Assembly (NCBI RefSeq): GCF_014133895.1
Contig: NC_050732.1
Coordinates: 620,001-684,000 of the forward strand
Direction of reading: 5' to 3'
Length of the DNA stretch: 64,000 nt
From: Torulaspora globosa
Taxonomy: Eukaryota; Ascomycota; Saccharomycetes; Saccharomycetales; Saccharomycetaceae
The notes under the pieces are model-generated. The model was not told where the DNA came from and did no database searches. It saw only the letters and a program-made list of their open reading frames with translations. Of the stretch, positions 54,470-64,000 are shown piece by piece (positions within the stretch are counted from its first letter, which is position 1; each line of letters opens with the position of its first letter). Position numbers and translations under genes: made by a program.

Positions 54470-56758
54470 TCATCCGGCCTGTGAGACCTGACCAATTCGC
54501 TGTCTTTCCAAAGCATCCATATGCTTTCTTCGAATCATTCCTTTCTTCGCATAGGCTCTTAGCTTGGCTTGAAACTGAGAGGGAGCATCCGCCGCTGATT
54601 GATCGCATTTCAGATCTTGGGACTTCCGGTTATTTGAAGTACACACGATTTTCAACCTTTGCATTATCGCTTCTCGCTCGTTGGGCTTGGTGGCAGTTTC
54701 CTTTACGATTGTCTGATCCCTTAGAGACTGCAATTTTTCATCTAGCAGCTCGTTGTACAGCTTTTTCAAATCACTCTTAATCTCAATGTCTCTGAATTTA
54801 CACATTGTTCTCCAGGTTTGAACATCTTTTGCGTGGAAAAAGCTTGGGTTCCTGTATTTCCTTGGGTCTTGGTAATAATCCTCATAAAGCTTTGATGAAA
54901 TCATGTGGCATGTCTTCACATCCAAAACATTATTCTCTACTCTGGCGAAAGCAGGTAGATGAACACTATCAGGGTGACTTTTGTAGAAATGATCGACCCT
55001 GACTTCGAATCCTATCATAGAATCCAGTTGCGACGTCGATAATTCTTCGTTGTACTTTTGTATCGCATCAATTTGCTCTAGTATCTCCTCTTGAGTCTTG
55101 TTTTTTGTAACCAATGGCATGTCAGCGTAGTTTGATGGCAAAGCCAGTGCCATTACCTTCATTACAGGAAAGTTGAATTGCTGCCCATTGGCTCTCGTCT
55201 TGGTGACCTCTTTGGTTTTCATCATTATCTTGCACATTTTCCAGTCCTTAACGTTGTGCGACTTCAGCTTATCTTCAATATAAGTGAGGATGTTTTTCAA
55301 CAGTATTATGGACATCTTGAACTCGGCATCGGCGACTTGGGAGGCAATCTTACGTTCTTTTCTTTGATAAGACGTGATAAAGCTCTCATCGCCATAAATT
55401 TGCCTAAAGGTTTCGTTACGCCGTTCCAGAGCGCGCCAAAATGCCGAGTCATGACTAGAATGGATGATGTAATCGATCTCATCCAAGGGCAGGTACTGGA
55501 ATCCAAACATCCTGGAAATGTTATGATAAGCAACAAATATCCCATCCATCTTACCAATCCTGGCCTGCAGCGAGTACTTCAACAGTGTGCTCCTTATCAA
55601 CTCAAAAAATTCACGCTCCAGGGACTCAAACTCACCATAAACCTTGTCAATTTCATAACCGGTATGATTGTTATTTTTTTCGACATATGACAAATCATGT
55701 CGAACAGCTGCTACCGCCCTAGTTTTCAAATCAAAGACACCAGTGCCAGGCAGATTATCATCGTATGCATCCAACTGTGACCTTAGAACGAACTCATCAA
55801 TTTTTGAGTAGTGATATGATTCCTCCTGCTGTGGTGTTTTCTCTGTGAGAAATTCCTCCAATGAATGTCCCAAAACAGAGAGAATAATCTCCCTGTCCAA
55901 ACTTCGGTCAGAGTCTATTGACCTGACCTTCCTGTTCAATTTCCGCAATATTATGGTCGCAGGAAACTGGGCTCCTTGAGTAAACCGACAGTTCTTCTGC
56001 GGAAAGTGCTTTGATATGGGAGAGTTGACTATATTCAGCGGTCGGAAATTGGACAAAAGAAAATGCAAATGCGACAGCGCCGAAGTCATTGAACTGGTGG
56101 ACGAAACATACTTTCTCTCAAACTTCCGAGCTAGCTCCAGCAGTCTTTGATCCTTGTAAGGTGTCACGAATCCGTTGGAGTCTTGCTTGGACTCGAGATA
56201 GTCGGGCGTTATCTTTTCCAGGCTGGAATCGAAATTATATACGCCAGTCCTCGAGTCCCTCAAGGAATGTAGCGTAACAGGTTGATACAGAACCCTATTG
56301 AGTCCACTAACCAGTCGAGCGGGCTTTACCTCGGGAGCCACTTTGGCATTACTGTCATTCACCAATGATCCATCGCCATTGATAGTCACGTGCCTAGATC
56401 GCTTAGATGACAGACTGAATGCTGTTTCTTTGTATTTCTTCCGTTTCTTGCTTAGTCGAGCACCCTGTATCGATGGCGGTATCTTGAGATGTTCCGCCAG
56501 TGCGTTCTCCTTCTTGCGCTTTGCCTCGATAGCAACTTGGCTTTGCGATACTGCCTTCTCTATAATCTCGCTGGAGTAGCTCAACGCATCTGCAAGCTCA
56601 GTTTGAAGATCAGCAGTGCCTTTCCGCAGCCCATCTGCGTCCGTCGGCTTAAAAAGATTGCTCTTCGGCCGTTCAGTTGTTGATAACTCACATTTCCGGT
56701 AAACGTACTTCAGCCGACCCAAACTGTGGTGGGCACCACCTCTATAGCATGCGTACAT
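54470..56758 (-). CDS. PET127: Mitochondrial RNA-processing protein Pet127
   Basis: Pet127 is a membrane-associated mitochondrial protein for 5' processing and stability of mitochondrial RNAs. The 762-aa product (S. cerevisiae 800) has a basic N-terminus, then a long conserved core from about 235: NFRPLNIVNSPISKHFPQKN, DSDRSLDREIILSVLGHSLEEF, then FVLRSQLDAYDDNLPGTGVF and DLKTRAVAAVRHD, a pattern consistent with the PD-(D/E)XK-like nuclease fold suggested for this family, and RIGKMDGIFVAYHNISRMFGFQYLPLDEI. A basic tail ends it. The ATG at 56758 is used; the frame begins one codon earlier with GTG. In S. cerevisiae ERP4 and PET127 are neighbours (YOR016C-YOR017W); here AIM17 and SPO11 lie between the corresponding genes. 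Confidence 0.9.
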   Translation of the reverse strand: MYACYRGGAHHSLGRLKYVYRKCELSTTERPKSNLFKPTDADGLRKGTADLQTELADALSYSSEIIEKAVSQSQVAIEAKRKKENALAEHLKIPPSIQGARLSKKRKKYKETAFSLSSKRSRHVTINGDGSLVNDSNAKVAPEVKPARLVSGLNRVLYQPVTLHSLRDSRTGVYNFDSSLEKITPDYLESKQDSNGFVTPYKDQRLLELARKFERKYVSSTSSMTSALSHLHFLLSNFRPLNIVNSPISKHFPQKNCRFTQGAQFPATIILRKLNRKVRSIDSDRSLDREIILSVLGHSLEEFLTEKTPQQEESYHYSKIDEFVLRSQLDAYDDNLPGTGVFDLKTRAVAAVRHDLSYVEKNNNHTGYEIDKVYGEFESLEREFFELIRSTLLKYSLQARIGKMDGIFVAYHNISRMFGFQYLPLDEIDYIIHSSHDSAFWRALERRNETFRQIYGDESFITSYQRKERKIASQVADAEFKMSIILLKNILTYIEDKLKSHNVKDWKMCKIMMKTKEVTKTRANGQQFNFPVMKVMALALPSNYADMPLVTKNKTQEEILEQIDAIQKYNEELSTSQLDSMIGFEVRVDHFYKSHPDSVHLPAFARVENNVLDVKTCHMISSKLYEDYYQDPRKYRNPSFFHAKDVQTWRTMCKFRDIEIKSDLKKLYNELLDEKLQSLRDQTIVKETATKPNEREAIMQRLKIVCTSNNRKSQDLKCDQSAADAPSQFQAKLRAYAKKGMIRRKHMDALERQRIGQVSQAG

Positions 56759-57514
56759 CACCGGGCTGGAGCCTATTGCCGTCTCTTGCGCGATGGTTAA
56801 TCGTTAAAGGCCTACAGGCCTACTGGTCTAGCAATTATCAGGTTTTAAAAACAAATCATCTTGCACGAACAAACACCCAGACTAAAACCTAAGACAGACA
56901 GTAACTTTAACGCAACTTTGAGTCTCGAGGGTCCTCGGCGATCAATTGGGCGACGGTTCCGGCAGCCTAGGCTTCGAATCCACTGGTTATTAGGATTTTG
57001 TCCCTCCTGGAGCACTTATTTAGGGTTCCTGATGGTCAGTGGATCAACATCGAATGCGGCGCGAAGCTCCTGTTCTTTAGCAGTAAGTACCATTCCTTAC
57101 GCAAGCTACACTGGCTCGTAGACTTATTCAATGCCCAAAGAACACATTTGACGTAACCTCCGCCGATCAATTCTCAGCCGTGCGACTGCCGAGGCGGGAT
57201 ACCACCAACAGCAACCACGACCCCCCCGGTATTCCATCAAGGCTTCCTCAACGATCGCCACAGCCGATCGTGGTATCGTGTGGCAGCGCCAGCATCCACT
57301 TTCGTTCCACTTAACCCTTATCAATCGGCATGATCAAGAGCTACCCGGAAGAGTAAGAGCGCCGACCCCCTTGAACAGCCTTGCTTGCACGTCTTGACGG
57401 TTGTTCGACGCTCGAGGAACCAGACCAGCGGTCGTTCAGTATTTAAGTCAGTGTCTTGCTGATGACCGGCTAGGGAATATGATATTAGAAGCTGAATTGT
57501 ATAAGAAAAGTTAG
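56759..57514. other. Divergent PET127-AIM17 intergenic region
   Basis: 756 bp with no recognised gene, tRNA or LTR. Small open frames on both strands have no family features. A C7 run at about 57222-57228 and generally higher GC stand out. The final 100 bp should contain the AIM17 promoter. Confidence 0.4.
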
Positions 57515-58888
57515 ATGTCATTACAAAGAACAATTGCAGGTCGCCGCTTGTTGCCAATTGGCAGGTTTGTTAGGAACTATTCAGATGTTAGAGATGCAGC
57601 TACAGCTATCCAAGGTGGAAAGATTTTGAGGACAAAATTTGACAACGATTCTACGACAGTGACTTTTATCACTAAGGATTCACCCAAGCATGAACCGTTC
57701 ACCGTCACCTTCAATAACCTGTTTTTGCGTGATTCATCGAAATCACCCAAATCTGTGGACCTAAAATCCGGCCAAAAGCTATTCACCACTGGATATTTAG
57801 CTTCAAACCCGTCTTCTACGGTTCCGACGAAGGTCGAGGTCTCACCGGACTCCCAGAGCGTTTTAATCGATTGGAAGGATGGAGACTCGTATAAATATTC
57901 GCTTGAGTTCATTTACAAGTTTAAAGGTTCAACCTTTGTCACAGATGCACTGAGGAACTCGATTTCGAAGCATAAGCCTGTGCTGTGGGATAGAAAGACA
58001 CTCAAGGGCAACATTGCTGACTTGAACTCGGTCAATTACGAAGGTTTCATGAACGAGGAGCAAAAGCTGTATAAGGCGCTCACCATCTTGCAGAAGTACG
58101 GTCTTACTTTCATCAATGATGTGCCTAAGGGCGATCACGACGCTGTGAGGAAAATATGCGAAAGGATAGGGCCCATAAGAAACACAATATATGGCGAGAC
58201 GTTTGATGTCAAGAGCGATGTTACTACCACTTCTAACATTGCCTACTCGAACTTCTCCCTTCCGCTTCACATGGACCTTCTGTATCTGGAGAATGTGCCT
58301 GGCTTTCAGCTGCTGCACAGCATCAACAACTCTCCAGCCGAGAGTGGGGGCGCAAACATATTCGTCGATGCCTTTAGCGCTGCGAGACACGTACGGGAGC
58401 AGGATGCTGAGGGCTACGAGGCAATGCAACACGTCCCAGTCAACTACCAATACGTGAGGGACGGGAACTGCTTCTACCAGTCAAGGCCAATGATCGAACA
58501 GTACGACAGTAACGAGTCCAACACGTTGATGAGCAACTATGAGTATTTGATCAAGCGTGTGTACTACTCACCACCATTCCAGGCGCCATTCACTCTCGGC
58601 ATATACGAGAAGACTCCAGATACAAACACATCGCCTGCCAAGCTGACGGAGAGGTTCCTGTTTAGGGACTTTGTGCATGGTCTTGGCGTCTTTGACCAGT
58701 TCATCAACAGGCCAGAGAACCAGTTCAAGCTCAAGTTGCCGGAGAACACCTGCGTGATCTTCAACAACACTCGAATCCTGCATGCTAGGACAGCGTTTAA
58801 GAGCACAGACAGATGGCTAAAGGGCTGCTACTTGGATAGAGACTCCTTCAGCAGCAAGCTGAAGTATCTAGAACAGAAATATATATAG
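57515..58888 (+). CDS. AIM17: Mitochondrial gamma-butyrobetaine-hydroxylase-like dioxygenase
   Basis: A 457-aa Fe(II)/2-oxoglutarate dioxygenase-like protein, homologue of YHL021C. A mitochondrial presequence (MSLQRTIAGRRLLPIGRFVRN) is followed by an N-terminal domain of the GBBH type (about 40-130) and a TauD/CAS-like catalytic domain. That domain holds the HxD iron ligands in LPLHMDLLYLENVPG (about 250-253) and the distal His in RILHARTAF (about 422), with Arg nearby for 2-oxoglutarate. Substrate in yeast is unknown. It runs in tandem with SPO11, only 16 bp apart, as in S. cerevisiae (YHL021C-YHL022C). Its stop codon is part of a URS1 element. Confidence 0.93.
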   Translation: MSLQRTIAGRRLLPIGRFVRNYSDVRDAATAIQGGKILRTKFDNDSTTVTFITKDSPKHEPFTVTFNNLFLRDSSKSPKSVDLKSGQKLFTTGYLASNPSSTVPTKVEVSPDSQSVLIDWKDGDSYKYSLEFIYKFKGSTFVTDALRNSISKHKPVLWDRKTLKGNIADLNSVNYEGFMNEEQKLYKALTILQKYGLTFINDVPKGDHDAVRKICERIGPIRNTIYGETFDVKSDVTTTSNIAYSNFSLPLHMDLLYLENVPGFQLLHSINNSPAESGGANIFVDAFSAARHVREQDAEGYEAMQHVPVNYQYVRDGNCFYQSRPMIEQYDSNESNTLMSNYEYLIKRVYYSPPFQAPFTLGIYEKTPDTNTSPAKLTERFLFRDFVHGLGVFDQFINRPENQFKLKLPENTCVIFNNTRILHARTAFKSTDRWLKGCYLDRDSFSSKLKYLEQKYI

Positions 58889-58895
58889 CCGCCGA
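58886..58895 (-). promoter_or_regulatory. URS1 (Ume6) site overlapping AIM17 stop
   Basis: TAGCCGCCGA on the plus strand is the exact complement of the URS1 core TCGGCGGCTA bound by Ume6, which represses early meiotic genes in mitosis. The TAG is the AIM17 stop codon. SPO11 starts 9 bp later (or 54 bp later if its second Met is used). Confidence 0.85.
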
Positions 58896-58904
58896 CGATT
58901 TTTA

Positions 58905-60023
58905 ATGAAGTTATCAGACAGTTATGACTCTACAGGACAACAGCGAGCGATGCCCAGGACGCTGAGCGAGTATATGGAATGTTGCAGCACCAAGAGCGAT
59001 CTTTCCGACGCTTTGAAGCCCAATCCTCGCAATATTCGTTTCACTTCCGCCAACACGAGCCTTGCAGACACATTGAGGACGATAATCTCCCTCACAAGGC
59101 ACTCGATTGAGCAACATCAGCAGCCAATCAGTATCATTCAAGATTTCGGAACGACGCTGTGCTTCCCAGATATCAACGACTCCAGCTCAACCGCCGGTAA
59201 GATCGCTATTCTGCTTTCGTTGGCCCGCACTATTCAGTCCACCCTGAGCACTGGCCAGACAAGGACTATCCGGGATGTTTACTACTCTAATGTCGAGCTC
59301 TATGGCAGTCAGCGGAAGGTCGAGTACTGGCTCTCCAGCATCACCAGAAACCTGCGTCTGGAATCGAGAGATTGCCTTCATATCCTGCCCGCACAGAAAG
59401 GCCTATGCTACACTCCATGCGATATCCGGATTCAAACTGCGGGCAAAGAAACTGTGATCGCGGCTCACACGTCCTCAATGGTGCCTTACATTGCTCGGGG
59501 CTCGAGCGTGCAGATACTACCACCTGCGGATCAGGATCTAAAACTGAGGTTGGTTGTTCTGGAGAAAGAAGCGGTCTACCATACGGTAGTCAAGACTTGT
59601 CCACCTCCAAACACCATCTTCGTTACTGGCAAAGGCTACCCCGATTTTTTAAGTCGACTATTCCTTCAGCTGCTGGAACGCAACGATTGTATAGCGGACT
59701 GGAGGCTGTACACCGATGCTGATCCGCATGGGATCGACATTGCCTTGAAGTACATGCAAAATGAGGACCACAAACAGTACATGTGCAAGAGCCTCGTTTA
59801 CAAGGGTGCTCTGCTCACCAAGTTGCTCAAGAGAAGAAATGTGCAATTCCTTCAGTTGAATCACAGGGACATCTCCTTAGCAATCGGTTTGATCAAGCGG
59901 CTTTCACAGCCGTCGAGCCACCCGTCTAACATTGGCTGTCTGAGGGTTCAGCTACAAAGGCAGATGTTTTTTCTGAAGAAAGCTGAGATGAATTCAATGG
60001 CCATAGACGAGTACGTTCTTTAG
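58905..60023 (+). CDS. SPO11: Meiotic double-strand-break transesterase Spo11
   Basis: Spo11 makes the DNA double-strand breaks that start meiotic recombination. The 372-aa product (S. cerevisiae 398) has the winged-helix catalytic Tyr in IRDVYYSNVEL (about 122-131) and the Toprim metal-binding region with GKGYPDFLSRLF (about 245-256) and TDADPHGIDIAL (about 270-281). The N-terminus compared with S. cerevisiae suggests that Met16 (58950) may be the real start. That would place the URS1 at about -55, a more usual distance. The gene is complete, so the species probably has a normal meiosis. Confidence 0.95.
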   Translation: MKLSDSYDSTGQQRAMPRTLSEYMECCSTKSDLSDALKPNPRNIRFTSANTSLADTLRTIISLTRHSIEQHQQPISIIQDFGTTLCFPDINDSSSTAGKIAILLSLARTIQSTLSTGQTRTIRDVYYSNVELYGSQRKVEYWLSSITRNLRLESRDCLHILPAQKGLCYTPCDIRIQTAGKETVIAAHTSSMVPYIARGSSVQILPPADQDLKLRLVVLEKEAVYHTVVKTCPPPNTIFVTGKGYPDFLSRLFLQLLERNDCIADWRLYTDADPHGIDIALKYMQNEDHKQYMCKSLVYKGALLTKLLKRRNVQFLQLNHRDISLAIGLIKRLSQPSSHPSNIGCLRVQLQRQMFFLKKAEMNSMAIDEYVL

Positions 60024-60172
60024 CTGGCTTTAGTTGAAATATGGCGCGAGAACGCGAACTACCATTTTTGCCCGAGGTGTTCAAAGTTGAAAGAGTTCGA
60101 CCGTATTGATTCATCAACATTATAATTGAGATCGAGACAATCCAATTAGCTCATACGGGAAGTGACTGAGAT

Positions 60173-60817
60173 ATGTATTCAATTCAGACTTTTTGTCAGC
60201 TGGCGATTGCCAGTTTCATTCTGCTGTGGTCGGGTCAAGTTTCAGCTTCCACGTCTAATTACGCTCCAATTGCGATCAATCTACCGGCTTTTAGCAAGGA
60301 ATGTTTTTACTACGACTTGATTTCTCATGACGATTCCTTAGTGGTCAGCTATCAGGTTCTCACCGGTGGAAATTTCGAGATCGATTTCGAAATCACTGCA
60401 CCGGATGGATCCCAAATTGTCAGTGAGAAGCAAAAGAAATACTCTGATTTCCTGTTGAAGTCGTTTGGTTTGGGCCAATACTCCTTCTGCTTCAGTAACA
60501 CTTATGGAACTGCATTGAAGAAGGTGGAGATTGTGCTCGAGCTGGAAAAGGGAGCACTGGGTGACGAAGCATCGTCACCAAAGGATGCGGTCGCTAACAA
60601 CGCCATCGAAGAGATCGATAGAAGTCTGACCAAGATAAGTAAAACGATGAACTATCTGAGAGCCAGGGAATGGAGAAACATGTCGACCGTGGAGTCCACT
60701 TACTCGAGGTTGACATGGCTATCTCTGCTAATTATGGGCATCATGGTCGGAATCAGCGTTGTGCAGGCCGGAATCATACAGATTTTCTTCAAAAGTCGCT
60801 CTAGAAACTACGTTTGA
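60173..60817 (+). CDS. p24-family COPII cargo receptor (ERP2/ERP4 type)
   Basis: A 214-aa p24 protein of ER-Golgi vesicles. A signal peptide (about 1-26) leads to a GOLD domain (about 35-125, with the two Cys in ECFYYDL and YSFCFSNT), then a coiled-coil neck (about 140-175), one membrane span (about 180-203) and the short tail FFKSRSRNYV with the FF COPII signal. It converges on FUN14, which matches ERP2-FUN14 (YAL007C-YAL008W); ERP4 (YOR016C) is the duplicate. One pre-duplication gene would be co-orthologous to both, so no symbol is chosen. Confidence 0.92.
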   Translation: MYSIQTFCQLAIASFILLWSGQVSASTSNYAPIAINLPAFSKECFYYDLISHDDSLVVSYQVLTGGNFEIDFEITAPDGSQIVSEKQKKYSDFLLKSFGLGQYSFCFSNTYGTALKKVEIVLELEKGALGDEASSPKDAVANNAIEEIDRSLTKISKTMNYLRAREWRNMSTVESTYSRLTWLSLLIMGIMVGISVVQAGIIQIFFKSRSRNYV

Positions 60818-60886
60818 TTGCCTTGTAGAGCCTTAGGGACCATTGCGTCCGTAGAGGAGTGCATACATCTACATATTGTACGTCAA

Positions 60887-61474
60887 TCAAATATTCGCTG
60901 CCGCTAGCAGAAATGTTAATAAAAATGAGATCTTGAAACTGGGTCTTTCCCAAACTAGCGTGTTGAAGTCGATAGTCTCACGGCCGGTCTTGACGATGTA
61001 TCTGGCAAAGATAGATCCTGTCATGTCCTTGTCAATCATGCCTCGATTCTGCAGCCATTGGATGCAAAGAAAGCCCACGGCTGTTACATAGACAAGCAAC
61101 GTGGAGATCTTGCCGACAACAACCCCGAGCACCAGACCGAAGATCGATCCGATACAGAGCTGTCGGTAGTCAAGCTTGCCACCAAATCTTGATCTTGGCT
61201 TGACTGGCGTCTCTGTGGCACGTTCAGTTAGGGATGCCACAGCAGCCGTTGGGTTCCCGTTAGCATCGACCACAGCATCATTGTAAATAATGCTACCGAA
61301 TTTGTAAAGCCAAGGAGCTGCAATACCTACAGAAGTTGCTATGGTCAGACCTGTCGCCCTGGCTGTCAACTTAGGGGACAGAAAGAAACTTCGAGACGCA
61401 GTAGAGCTCAATCTTTTGCCAACTGTGTTCCTGATGCCATTGAATAGCATACGGTGAGCAGTAAAAGGTCTCAT
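60887..61474 (-). CDS. FUN14: Mitochondrial outer-membrane FUN14-domain protein
   Basis: A 195-aa homologue of YAL008W (198 aa), related to mammalian FUNDC proteins. It has a basic Ser/Arg N-terminus of mitochondrial type (MRPFTAHRMLFNGIRNTVGKRLSSTASR) and a FUN14 domain with hydrophobic segments at about 40-58, 108-128 (CIGSIFGLVLGVVVGKISTLL) and 178-195. RFGGKLDYRQL precedes the second segment. Role in yeast is poorly defined. The convergent pairing with the p24 gene is conserved. Confidence 0.93.
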   Translation of the reverse strand: MRPFTAHRMLFNGIRNTVGKRLSSTASRSFFLSPKLTARATGLTIATSVGIAAPWLYKFGSIIYNDAVVDANGNPTAAVASLTERATETPVKPRSRFGGKLDYRQLCIGSIFGLVLGVVVGKISTLLVYVTAVGFLCIQWLQNRGMIDKDMTGSIFARYIVKTGRETIDFNTLVWERPSFKISFLLTFLLAAANI

Positions 61475-61723
61475 AATGCCGGCAGATCCTTGCTTTCTAT
61501 GAGTTCTTTTCTGTTAGTCGGTTTGGCAATTTCCCTTGAATTAGGTTGCAATCTACGGGCAATAGTTGTATAAATACAATACAGATCAGTTGATCTGACA
61601 CTTGATATGCTTTATGTCATGACTTGTAATATAAAAATATCAGAGCTTGTATATGGTAGATGCGAGGGTGAATAAGATGGTACTCTTGCTTCGCATCCTT
61701 GGGGTATCGAGACGGCAAAGTGT

Positions 61724-63964
61724 TTATTGGATTGGGTTTAGCTGCGCCAAACTATGATCTGCGCTCTGGCCTTCAAGGTTAAAATCACTGTTTCGTGGGA
61801 CTCTTTCGGAGTCATTATTGCTCTCACCTATCTTAAGCTTTCTCACATACTCTTCTAATTTTTGCCAGTTTTCTTCTCTCTGAACTTTACGTTTATGGGT
61901 CTCCTTGACGCTGGATAGATAAAGCGAGTTACAGTTCTCGTAAAGGACAGGGTTTGTCTCCAAGAAGATCTTGAGGGCCTTGAATGCCATTGCGTGTATG
62001 GCTCTATTCCACGAACCGGAGTTGATAGCCTGCTCAACGAGCATGTAGGGATCCGATGTTCCGTCATCGCCGTTAACACCATCGAGCTCTAGTTGAGAAG
62101 TTAGCTCGTATAAAGCTGGGAAAATGATAGGAAGAATAACCTCCGCGTTCTCGATGCATAGATTTAGGAAATATTCGTTATTCCAATAACTTAGTACTTT
62201 TTCAGCCACTTGGAAATGAGGTGATGAGATGCATTTGGCTAGCTGAACAAACAGAGGTACTTCCACTTTTATGAATTCTAATGGTTCGATAACCTCAAAG
62301 ATATCTTCGATCTCGTTCAAAAACATGATTTCTTTCGTCGAGTTGATCTTGGGCCAATAACGGAGTAAACCCATAGTCACTTCTTCTGTAAGCAGCGGCT
62401 CCTTCTCCAGAAATTGGACGATACAATATGCTAGCTGTGGGTGATACAACGATAGGCAGCGAACTTTATGCAATGGAATTAGCACTCTAACCAGGAAAAC
62501 CTTGTGTTCCTCCTTTAAGGGTAATGCGAATCCGTTTATGATTGATCCGAGGATCTCTAGGAGTTCTGCCACACCGTTAAACCGTTCAGTCTCGTAGACG
62601 AACTGTAGAAAAATGTTATTGATGGAACGACGGATGAAACTTCTCAGGCTCAAGAACTTGCCATATATCCTATGCAGTGTTGTCTTCAAGCAATCTCTCT
62701 CCCTAACATCTTCGCTATCAAAAAGTTCCAGAAGCTTCAATATGAAATCTTGATCGATGTATTGTTTCGCGATCTGATGATTGAAATCCGGACTCTCAAC
62801 GAACCTCAGGAAAAACTCGTAAACCAATTGCATATGGGGCCAGGCCAGCTCGTTAACGGGCTCATCCTCGTCGGGGTCATAAATATCTCCGATGGGATTC
62901 ACTGGTGGTGGGATGGGTCTGAATAAATTAATCTTGAACATCGCAACAACATGCGAGTACATCTCATGAGTGTAAGTGAATCTGTTGGTCACTATGAATT
63001 CGATAAGCTCCTGCAAAGTGATCCGTTTAATTTCTTTACCCTGTATATCGAAGCTGGGATCATTGAAATCAAACATTGTATTGCACTGATCTACTTTCGC
63101 AATAAACAACGGGATCGTTTCTTCCGGCGACACGTCATCGAAGCTGGCAAGTTTTGTCAACTGTGCGTATCTCGAGGGCTCAAACCTTGAAGATGAATGG
63201 CGCTGTGGGATCTTTATCATATCTAGTTCTGTATCAGCATTCAGTTTCGTTGGAGTAGGCAGTTTCTCAAAAGAGTGCGATAACCTGGGTATATCTATCC
63301 CGGATGGAGAGATGGGGCTACCGTGGGGCGAACTATCGCTCTGTGTATTAGCTGAAACGGACGTCGAGCTACGTGTAGCCACGGAATAATCCTGAGCCGA
63401 TTCAACATTGATCCCTAGATTTGGCGAAGTCGGTGGCACCGCAGCCGCAGCCCCAATCAGTGTAGGCTGCGATCTACTGTGTGGGTGATCGTCCACGCGT
63501 TGCAGCGAGTCTAAAGACGACCCGTCCTTAGTCACCATCACCGCCGGCGTGCCTGCCGCATTATTTGCCATGCCTGATCCGCTATCGCTTCTGTTCTGAT
63601 CCGTTGCCACATATCCTGCAGTCGGCGTCGCGTTTCTCACGCTCTTTGCGCTTTCGCCATGACTGCCACTGCTACTCCTGGATTTCGACGATGAAGAAAT
63701 CTTACCGCTCTTTCCCGAAGACCCGCTGTGGTGTTTGCTCGCCCCAGAAGGAGCACTACCATTTCTCCCCTTCTCTAACGAGCTCCTGCTGCTTCCACCC
63801 CCGTTCCCGGAAGACGATCCTATCGTGCTTCCGCCCGCGACTGCCGCGGTCCCGCTCTTCTTATGATCTACAGCACCCTCCTTCTCTTTTTCCTTCCTCT
63901 TCCCATTAGCTGATGAAGAGCTACTAGCTTTCTTCATCAGCTTCTGCTTAAAGCCACGCATCAT
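61724..63964 (-). CDS. RTS1: PP2A B' (B56) regulatory subunit Rts1
   Basis: Rts1 directs protein phosphatase 2A to centromeric cohesion, septins and cell-size control. The 746-aa product (S. cerevisiae 757) begins [15 protein letters not shown], matching the S. cerevisiae start, then a long Ser/Gly-rich disordered part (about 10-235). The B56 HEAT-like domain spans about 255-690: [59 protein letters not shown] variable tail follows. Together with the p24 gene and PET127 it matches YOR014W-YOR017W. Confidence 0.97.
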   Translation of the reverse strand: MMRGFKQKLMKKASSSSSANGKRKEKEKEGAVDHKKSGTAAVAGGSTIGSSSGNGGGSSRSSLEKGRNGSAPSGASKHHSGSSGKSGKISSSSKSRSSSGSHGESAKSVRNATPTAGYVATDQNRSDSGSGMANNAAGTPAVMVTKDGSSLDSLQRVDDHPHSRSQPTLIGAAAAVPPTSPNLGINVESAQDYSVATRSSTSVSANTQSDSSPHGSPISPSGIDIPRLSHSFEKLPTPTKLNADTELDMIKIPQRHSSSRFEPSRYAQLTKLASFDDVSPEETIPLFIAKVDQCNTMFDFNDPSFDIQGKEIKRITLQELIEFIVTNRFTYTHEMYSHVVAMFKINLFRPIPPPVNPIGDIYDPDEDEPVNELAWPHMQLVYEFFLRFVESPDFNHQIAKQYIDQDFILKLLELFDSEDVRERDCLKTTLHRIYGKFLSLRSFIRRSINNIFLQFVYETERFNGVAELLEILGSIINGFALPLKEEHKVFLVRVLIPLHKVRCLSLYHPQLAYCIVQFLEKEPLLTEEVTMGLLRYWPKINSTKEIMFLNEIEDIFEVIEPLEFIKVEVPLFVQLAKCISSPHFQVAEKVLSYWNNEYFLNLCIENAEVILPIIFPALYELTSQLELDGVNGDDGTSDPYMLVEQAINSGSWNRAIHAMAFKALKIFLETNPVLYENCNSLYLSSVKETHKRKVQREENWQKLEEYVRKLKIGESNNDSERVPRNSDFNLEGQSADHSLAQLNPIQ

Positions 63965-64000
63965 CTTTCCGGCCTCTTGGATGCAACCACACTTCTAAAC

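Noticed and set aside
54470..56758. First taken for EPL1 (NuA4 subunit)
   Set aside because: The core sequence (NFRPLNIVNSPISKHFPQKN and FVLRSQLDAYDDNLPGTGVF) is that of Pet127, and PET127 fits the YOR014-017 neighbours; no EPcA domain is seen.

Overview
The window is nuclear DNA from a budding yeast of the family Saccharomycetaceae. Nearly every long ORF is an uninterrupted homologue of a Saccharomyces cerevisiae gene, intergenic gaps are short, and promoters carry yeast motifs. Gene order interleaves S. cerevisiae blocks that are normally on sister chromosomes. YIR002-006 (MPH1, AIM21, DJP1, IST3, PAN1) is mixed with YER008-011 (SEC3, NTF2, YER010C, TIR1), and YIR014-017 (VLD1, RPR2, YIR016W, MET28) is mixed with YOL026-038 (MIM1, MDM38, YAP7, GAS5, PRE6). 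That is the pattern of a lineage that branched before the whole-genome duplication, such as Torulaspora, Zygosaccharomyces or Lachancea. I cannot fix the genus. Gene names below rest on recalled family sequence and synteny, not on a search.

Region 1-9.5 kb is accessory. It has a 408-aa ORF of unknown family, one arm (1734-2935) of a near-perfect 1.2-kb inverted repeat carrying a 222-aa ORF, a decayed retroelement Gag remnant near 3.3-3.9 kb, a 666-aa coiled-coil protein with possible PP1-docking motifs, and 2.5 kb of relic-like sequence. From 9.6 to 20.9 kb comes a conserved block: MPH1 (DNA repair helicase), SEC3 (exocyst), NTF2 (Ran import), AIM21 (actin patch) and DJP1 (peroxisomal J-protein). 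From 21.2 to 24.3 kb lie a 365-aa unknown ORF and the second repeat arm (23089-24290) with a 231-aa copy of the repeated ORF. The repeats face each other across about 20 kb.

From 24.9 to 39.2 kb: PAN1 (endocytosis), IST3 (spliceosome), a YER010C-type RraA protein, then a set matching the S. cerevisiae anaerobic/sterol neighbourhoods: two TIR-type mannoproteins, an AUS1/PDR11-type ABC transporter with an eroded first Walker A, and an MNN1/MNT3-family mannosyltransferase. Two identical tRNA-Thr(AGT) genes (39.4 and 50.9 kb) bracket MET28, a YIR016W/YOL036W homologue, PRE6, MIM1, RPR2, VLD1, MDM38, YAP7, GAS5 and APC11. About 42-47 kb of this is visibly GC-rich. The second tRNA is followed by the 5' end of a dead Ty-like element.

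From 52.5 to 64 kb: ADI1 (methionine salvage), an ANY1-type PQ-loop protein, PET127, AIM17, SPO11, an ERP2/ERP4 p24 protein, FUN14 and RTS1. Notable regulation visible in sequence includes a perfect Ume6 URS1 site formed partly by the AIM17 stop codon just before SPO11, an Rpn4 PACE element before PRE6, paired Cbf1 and Met31/32-type sites before MET28, and an 8-bp same-strand overlap of VLD1 and RPR2.
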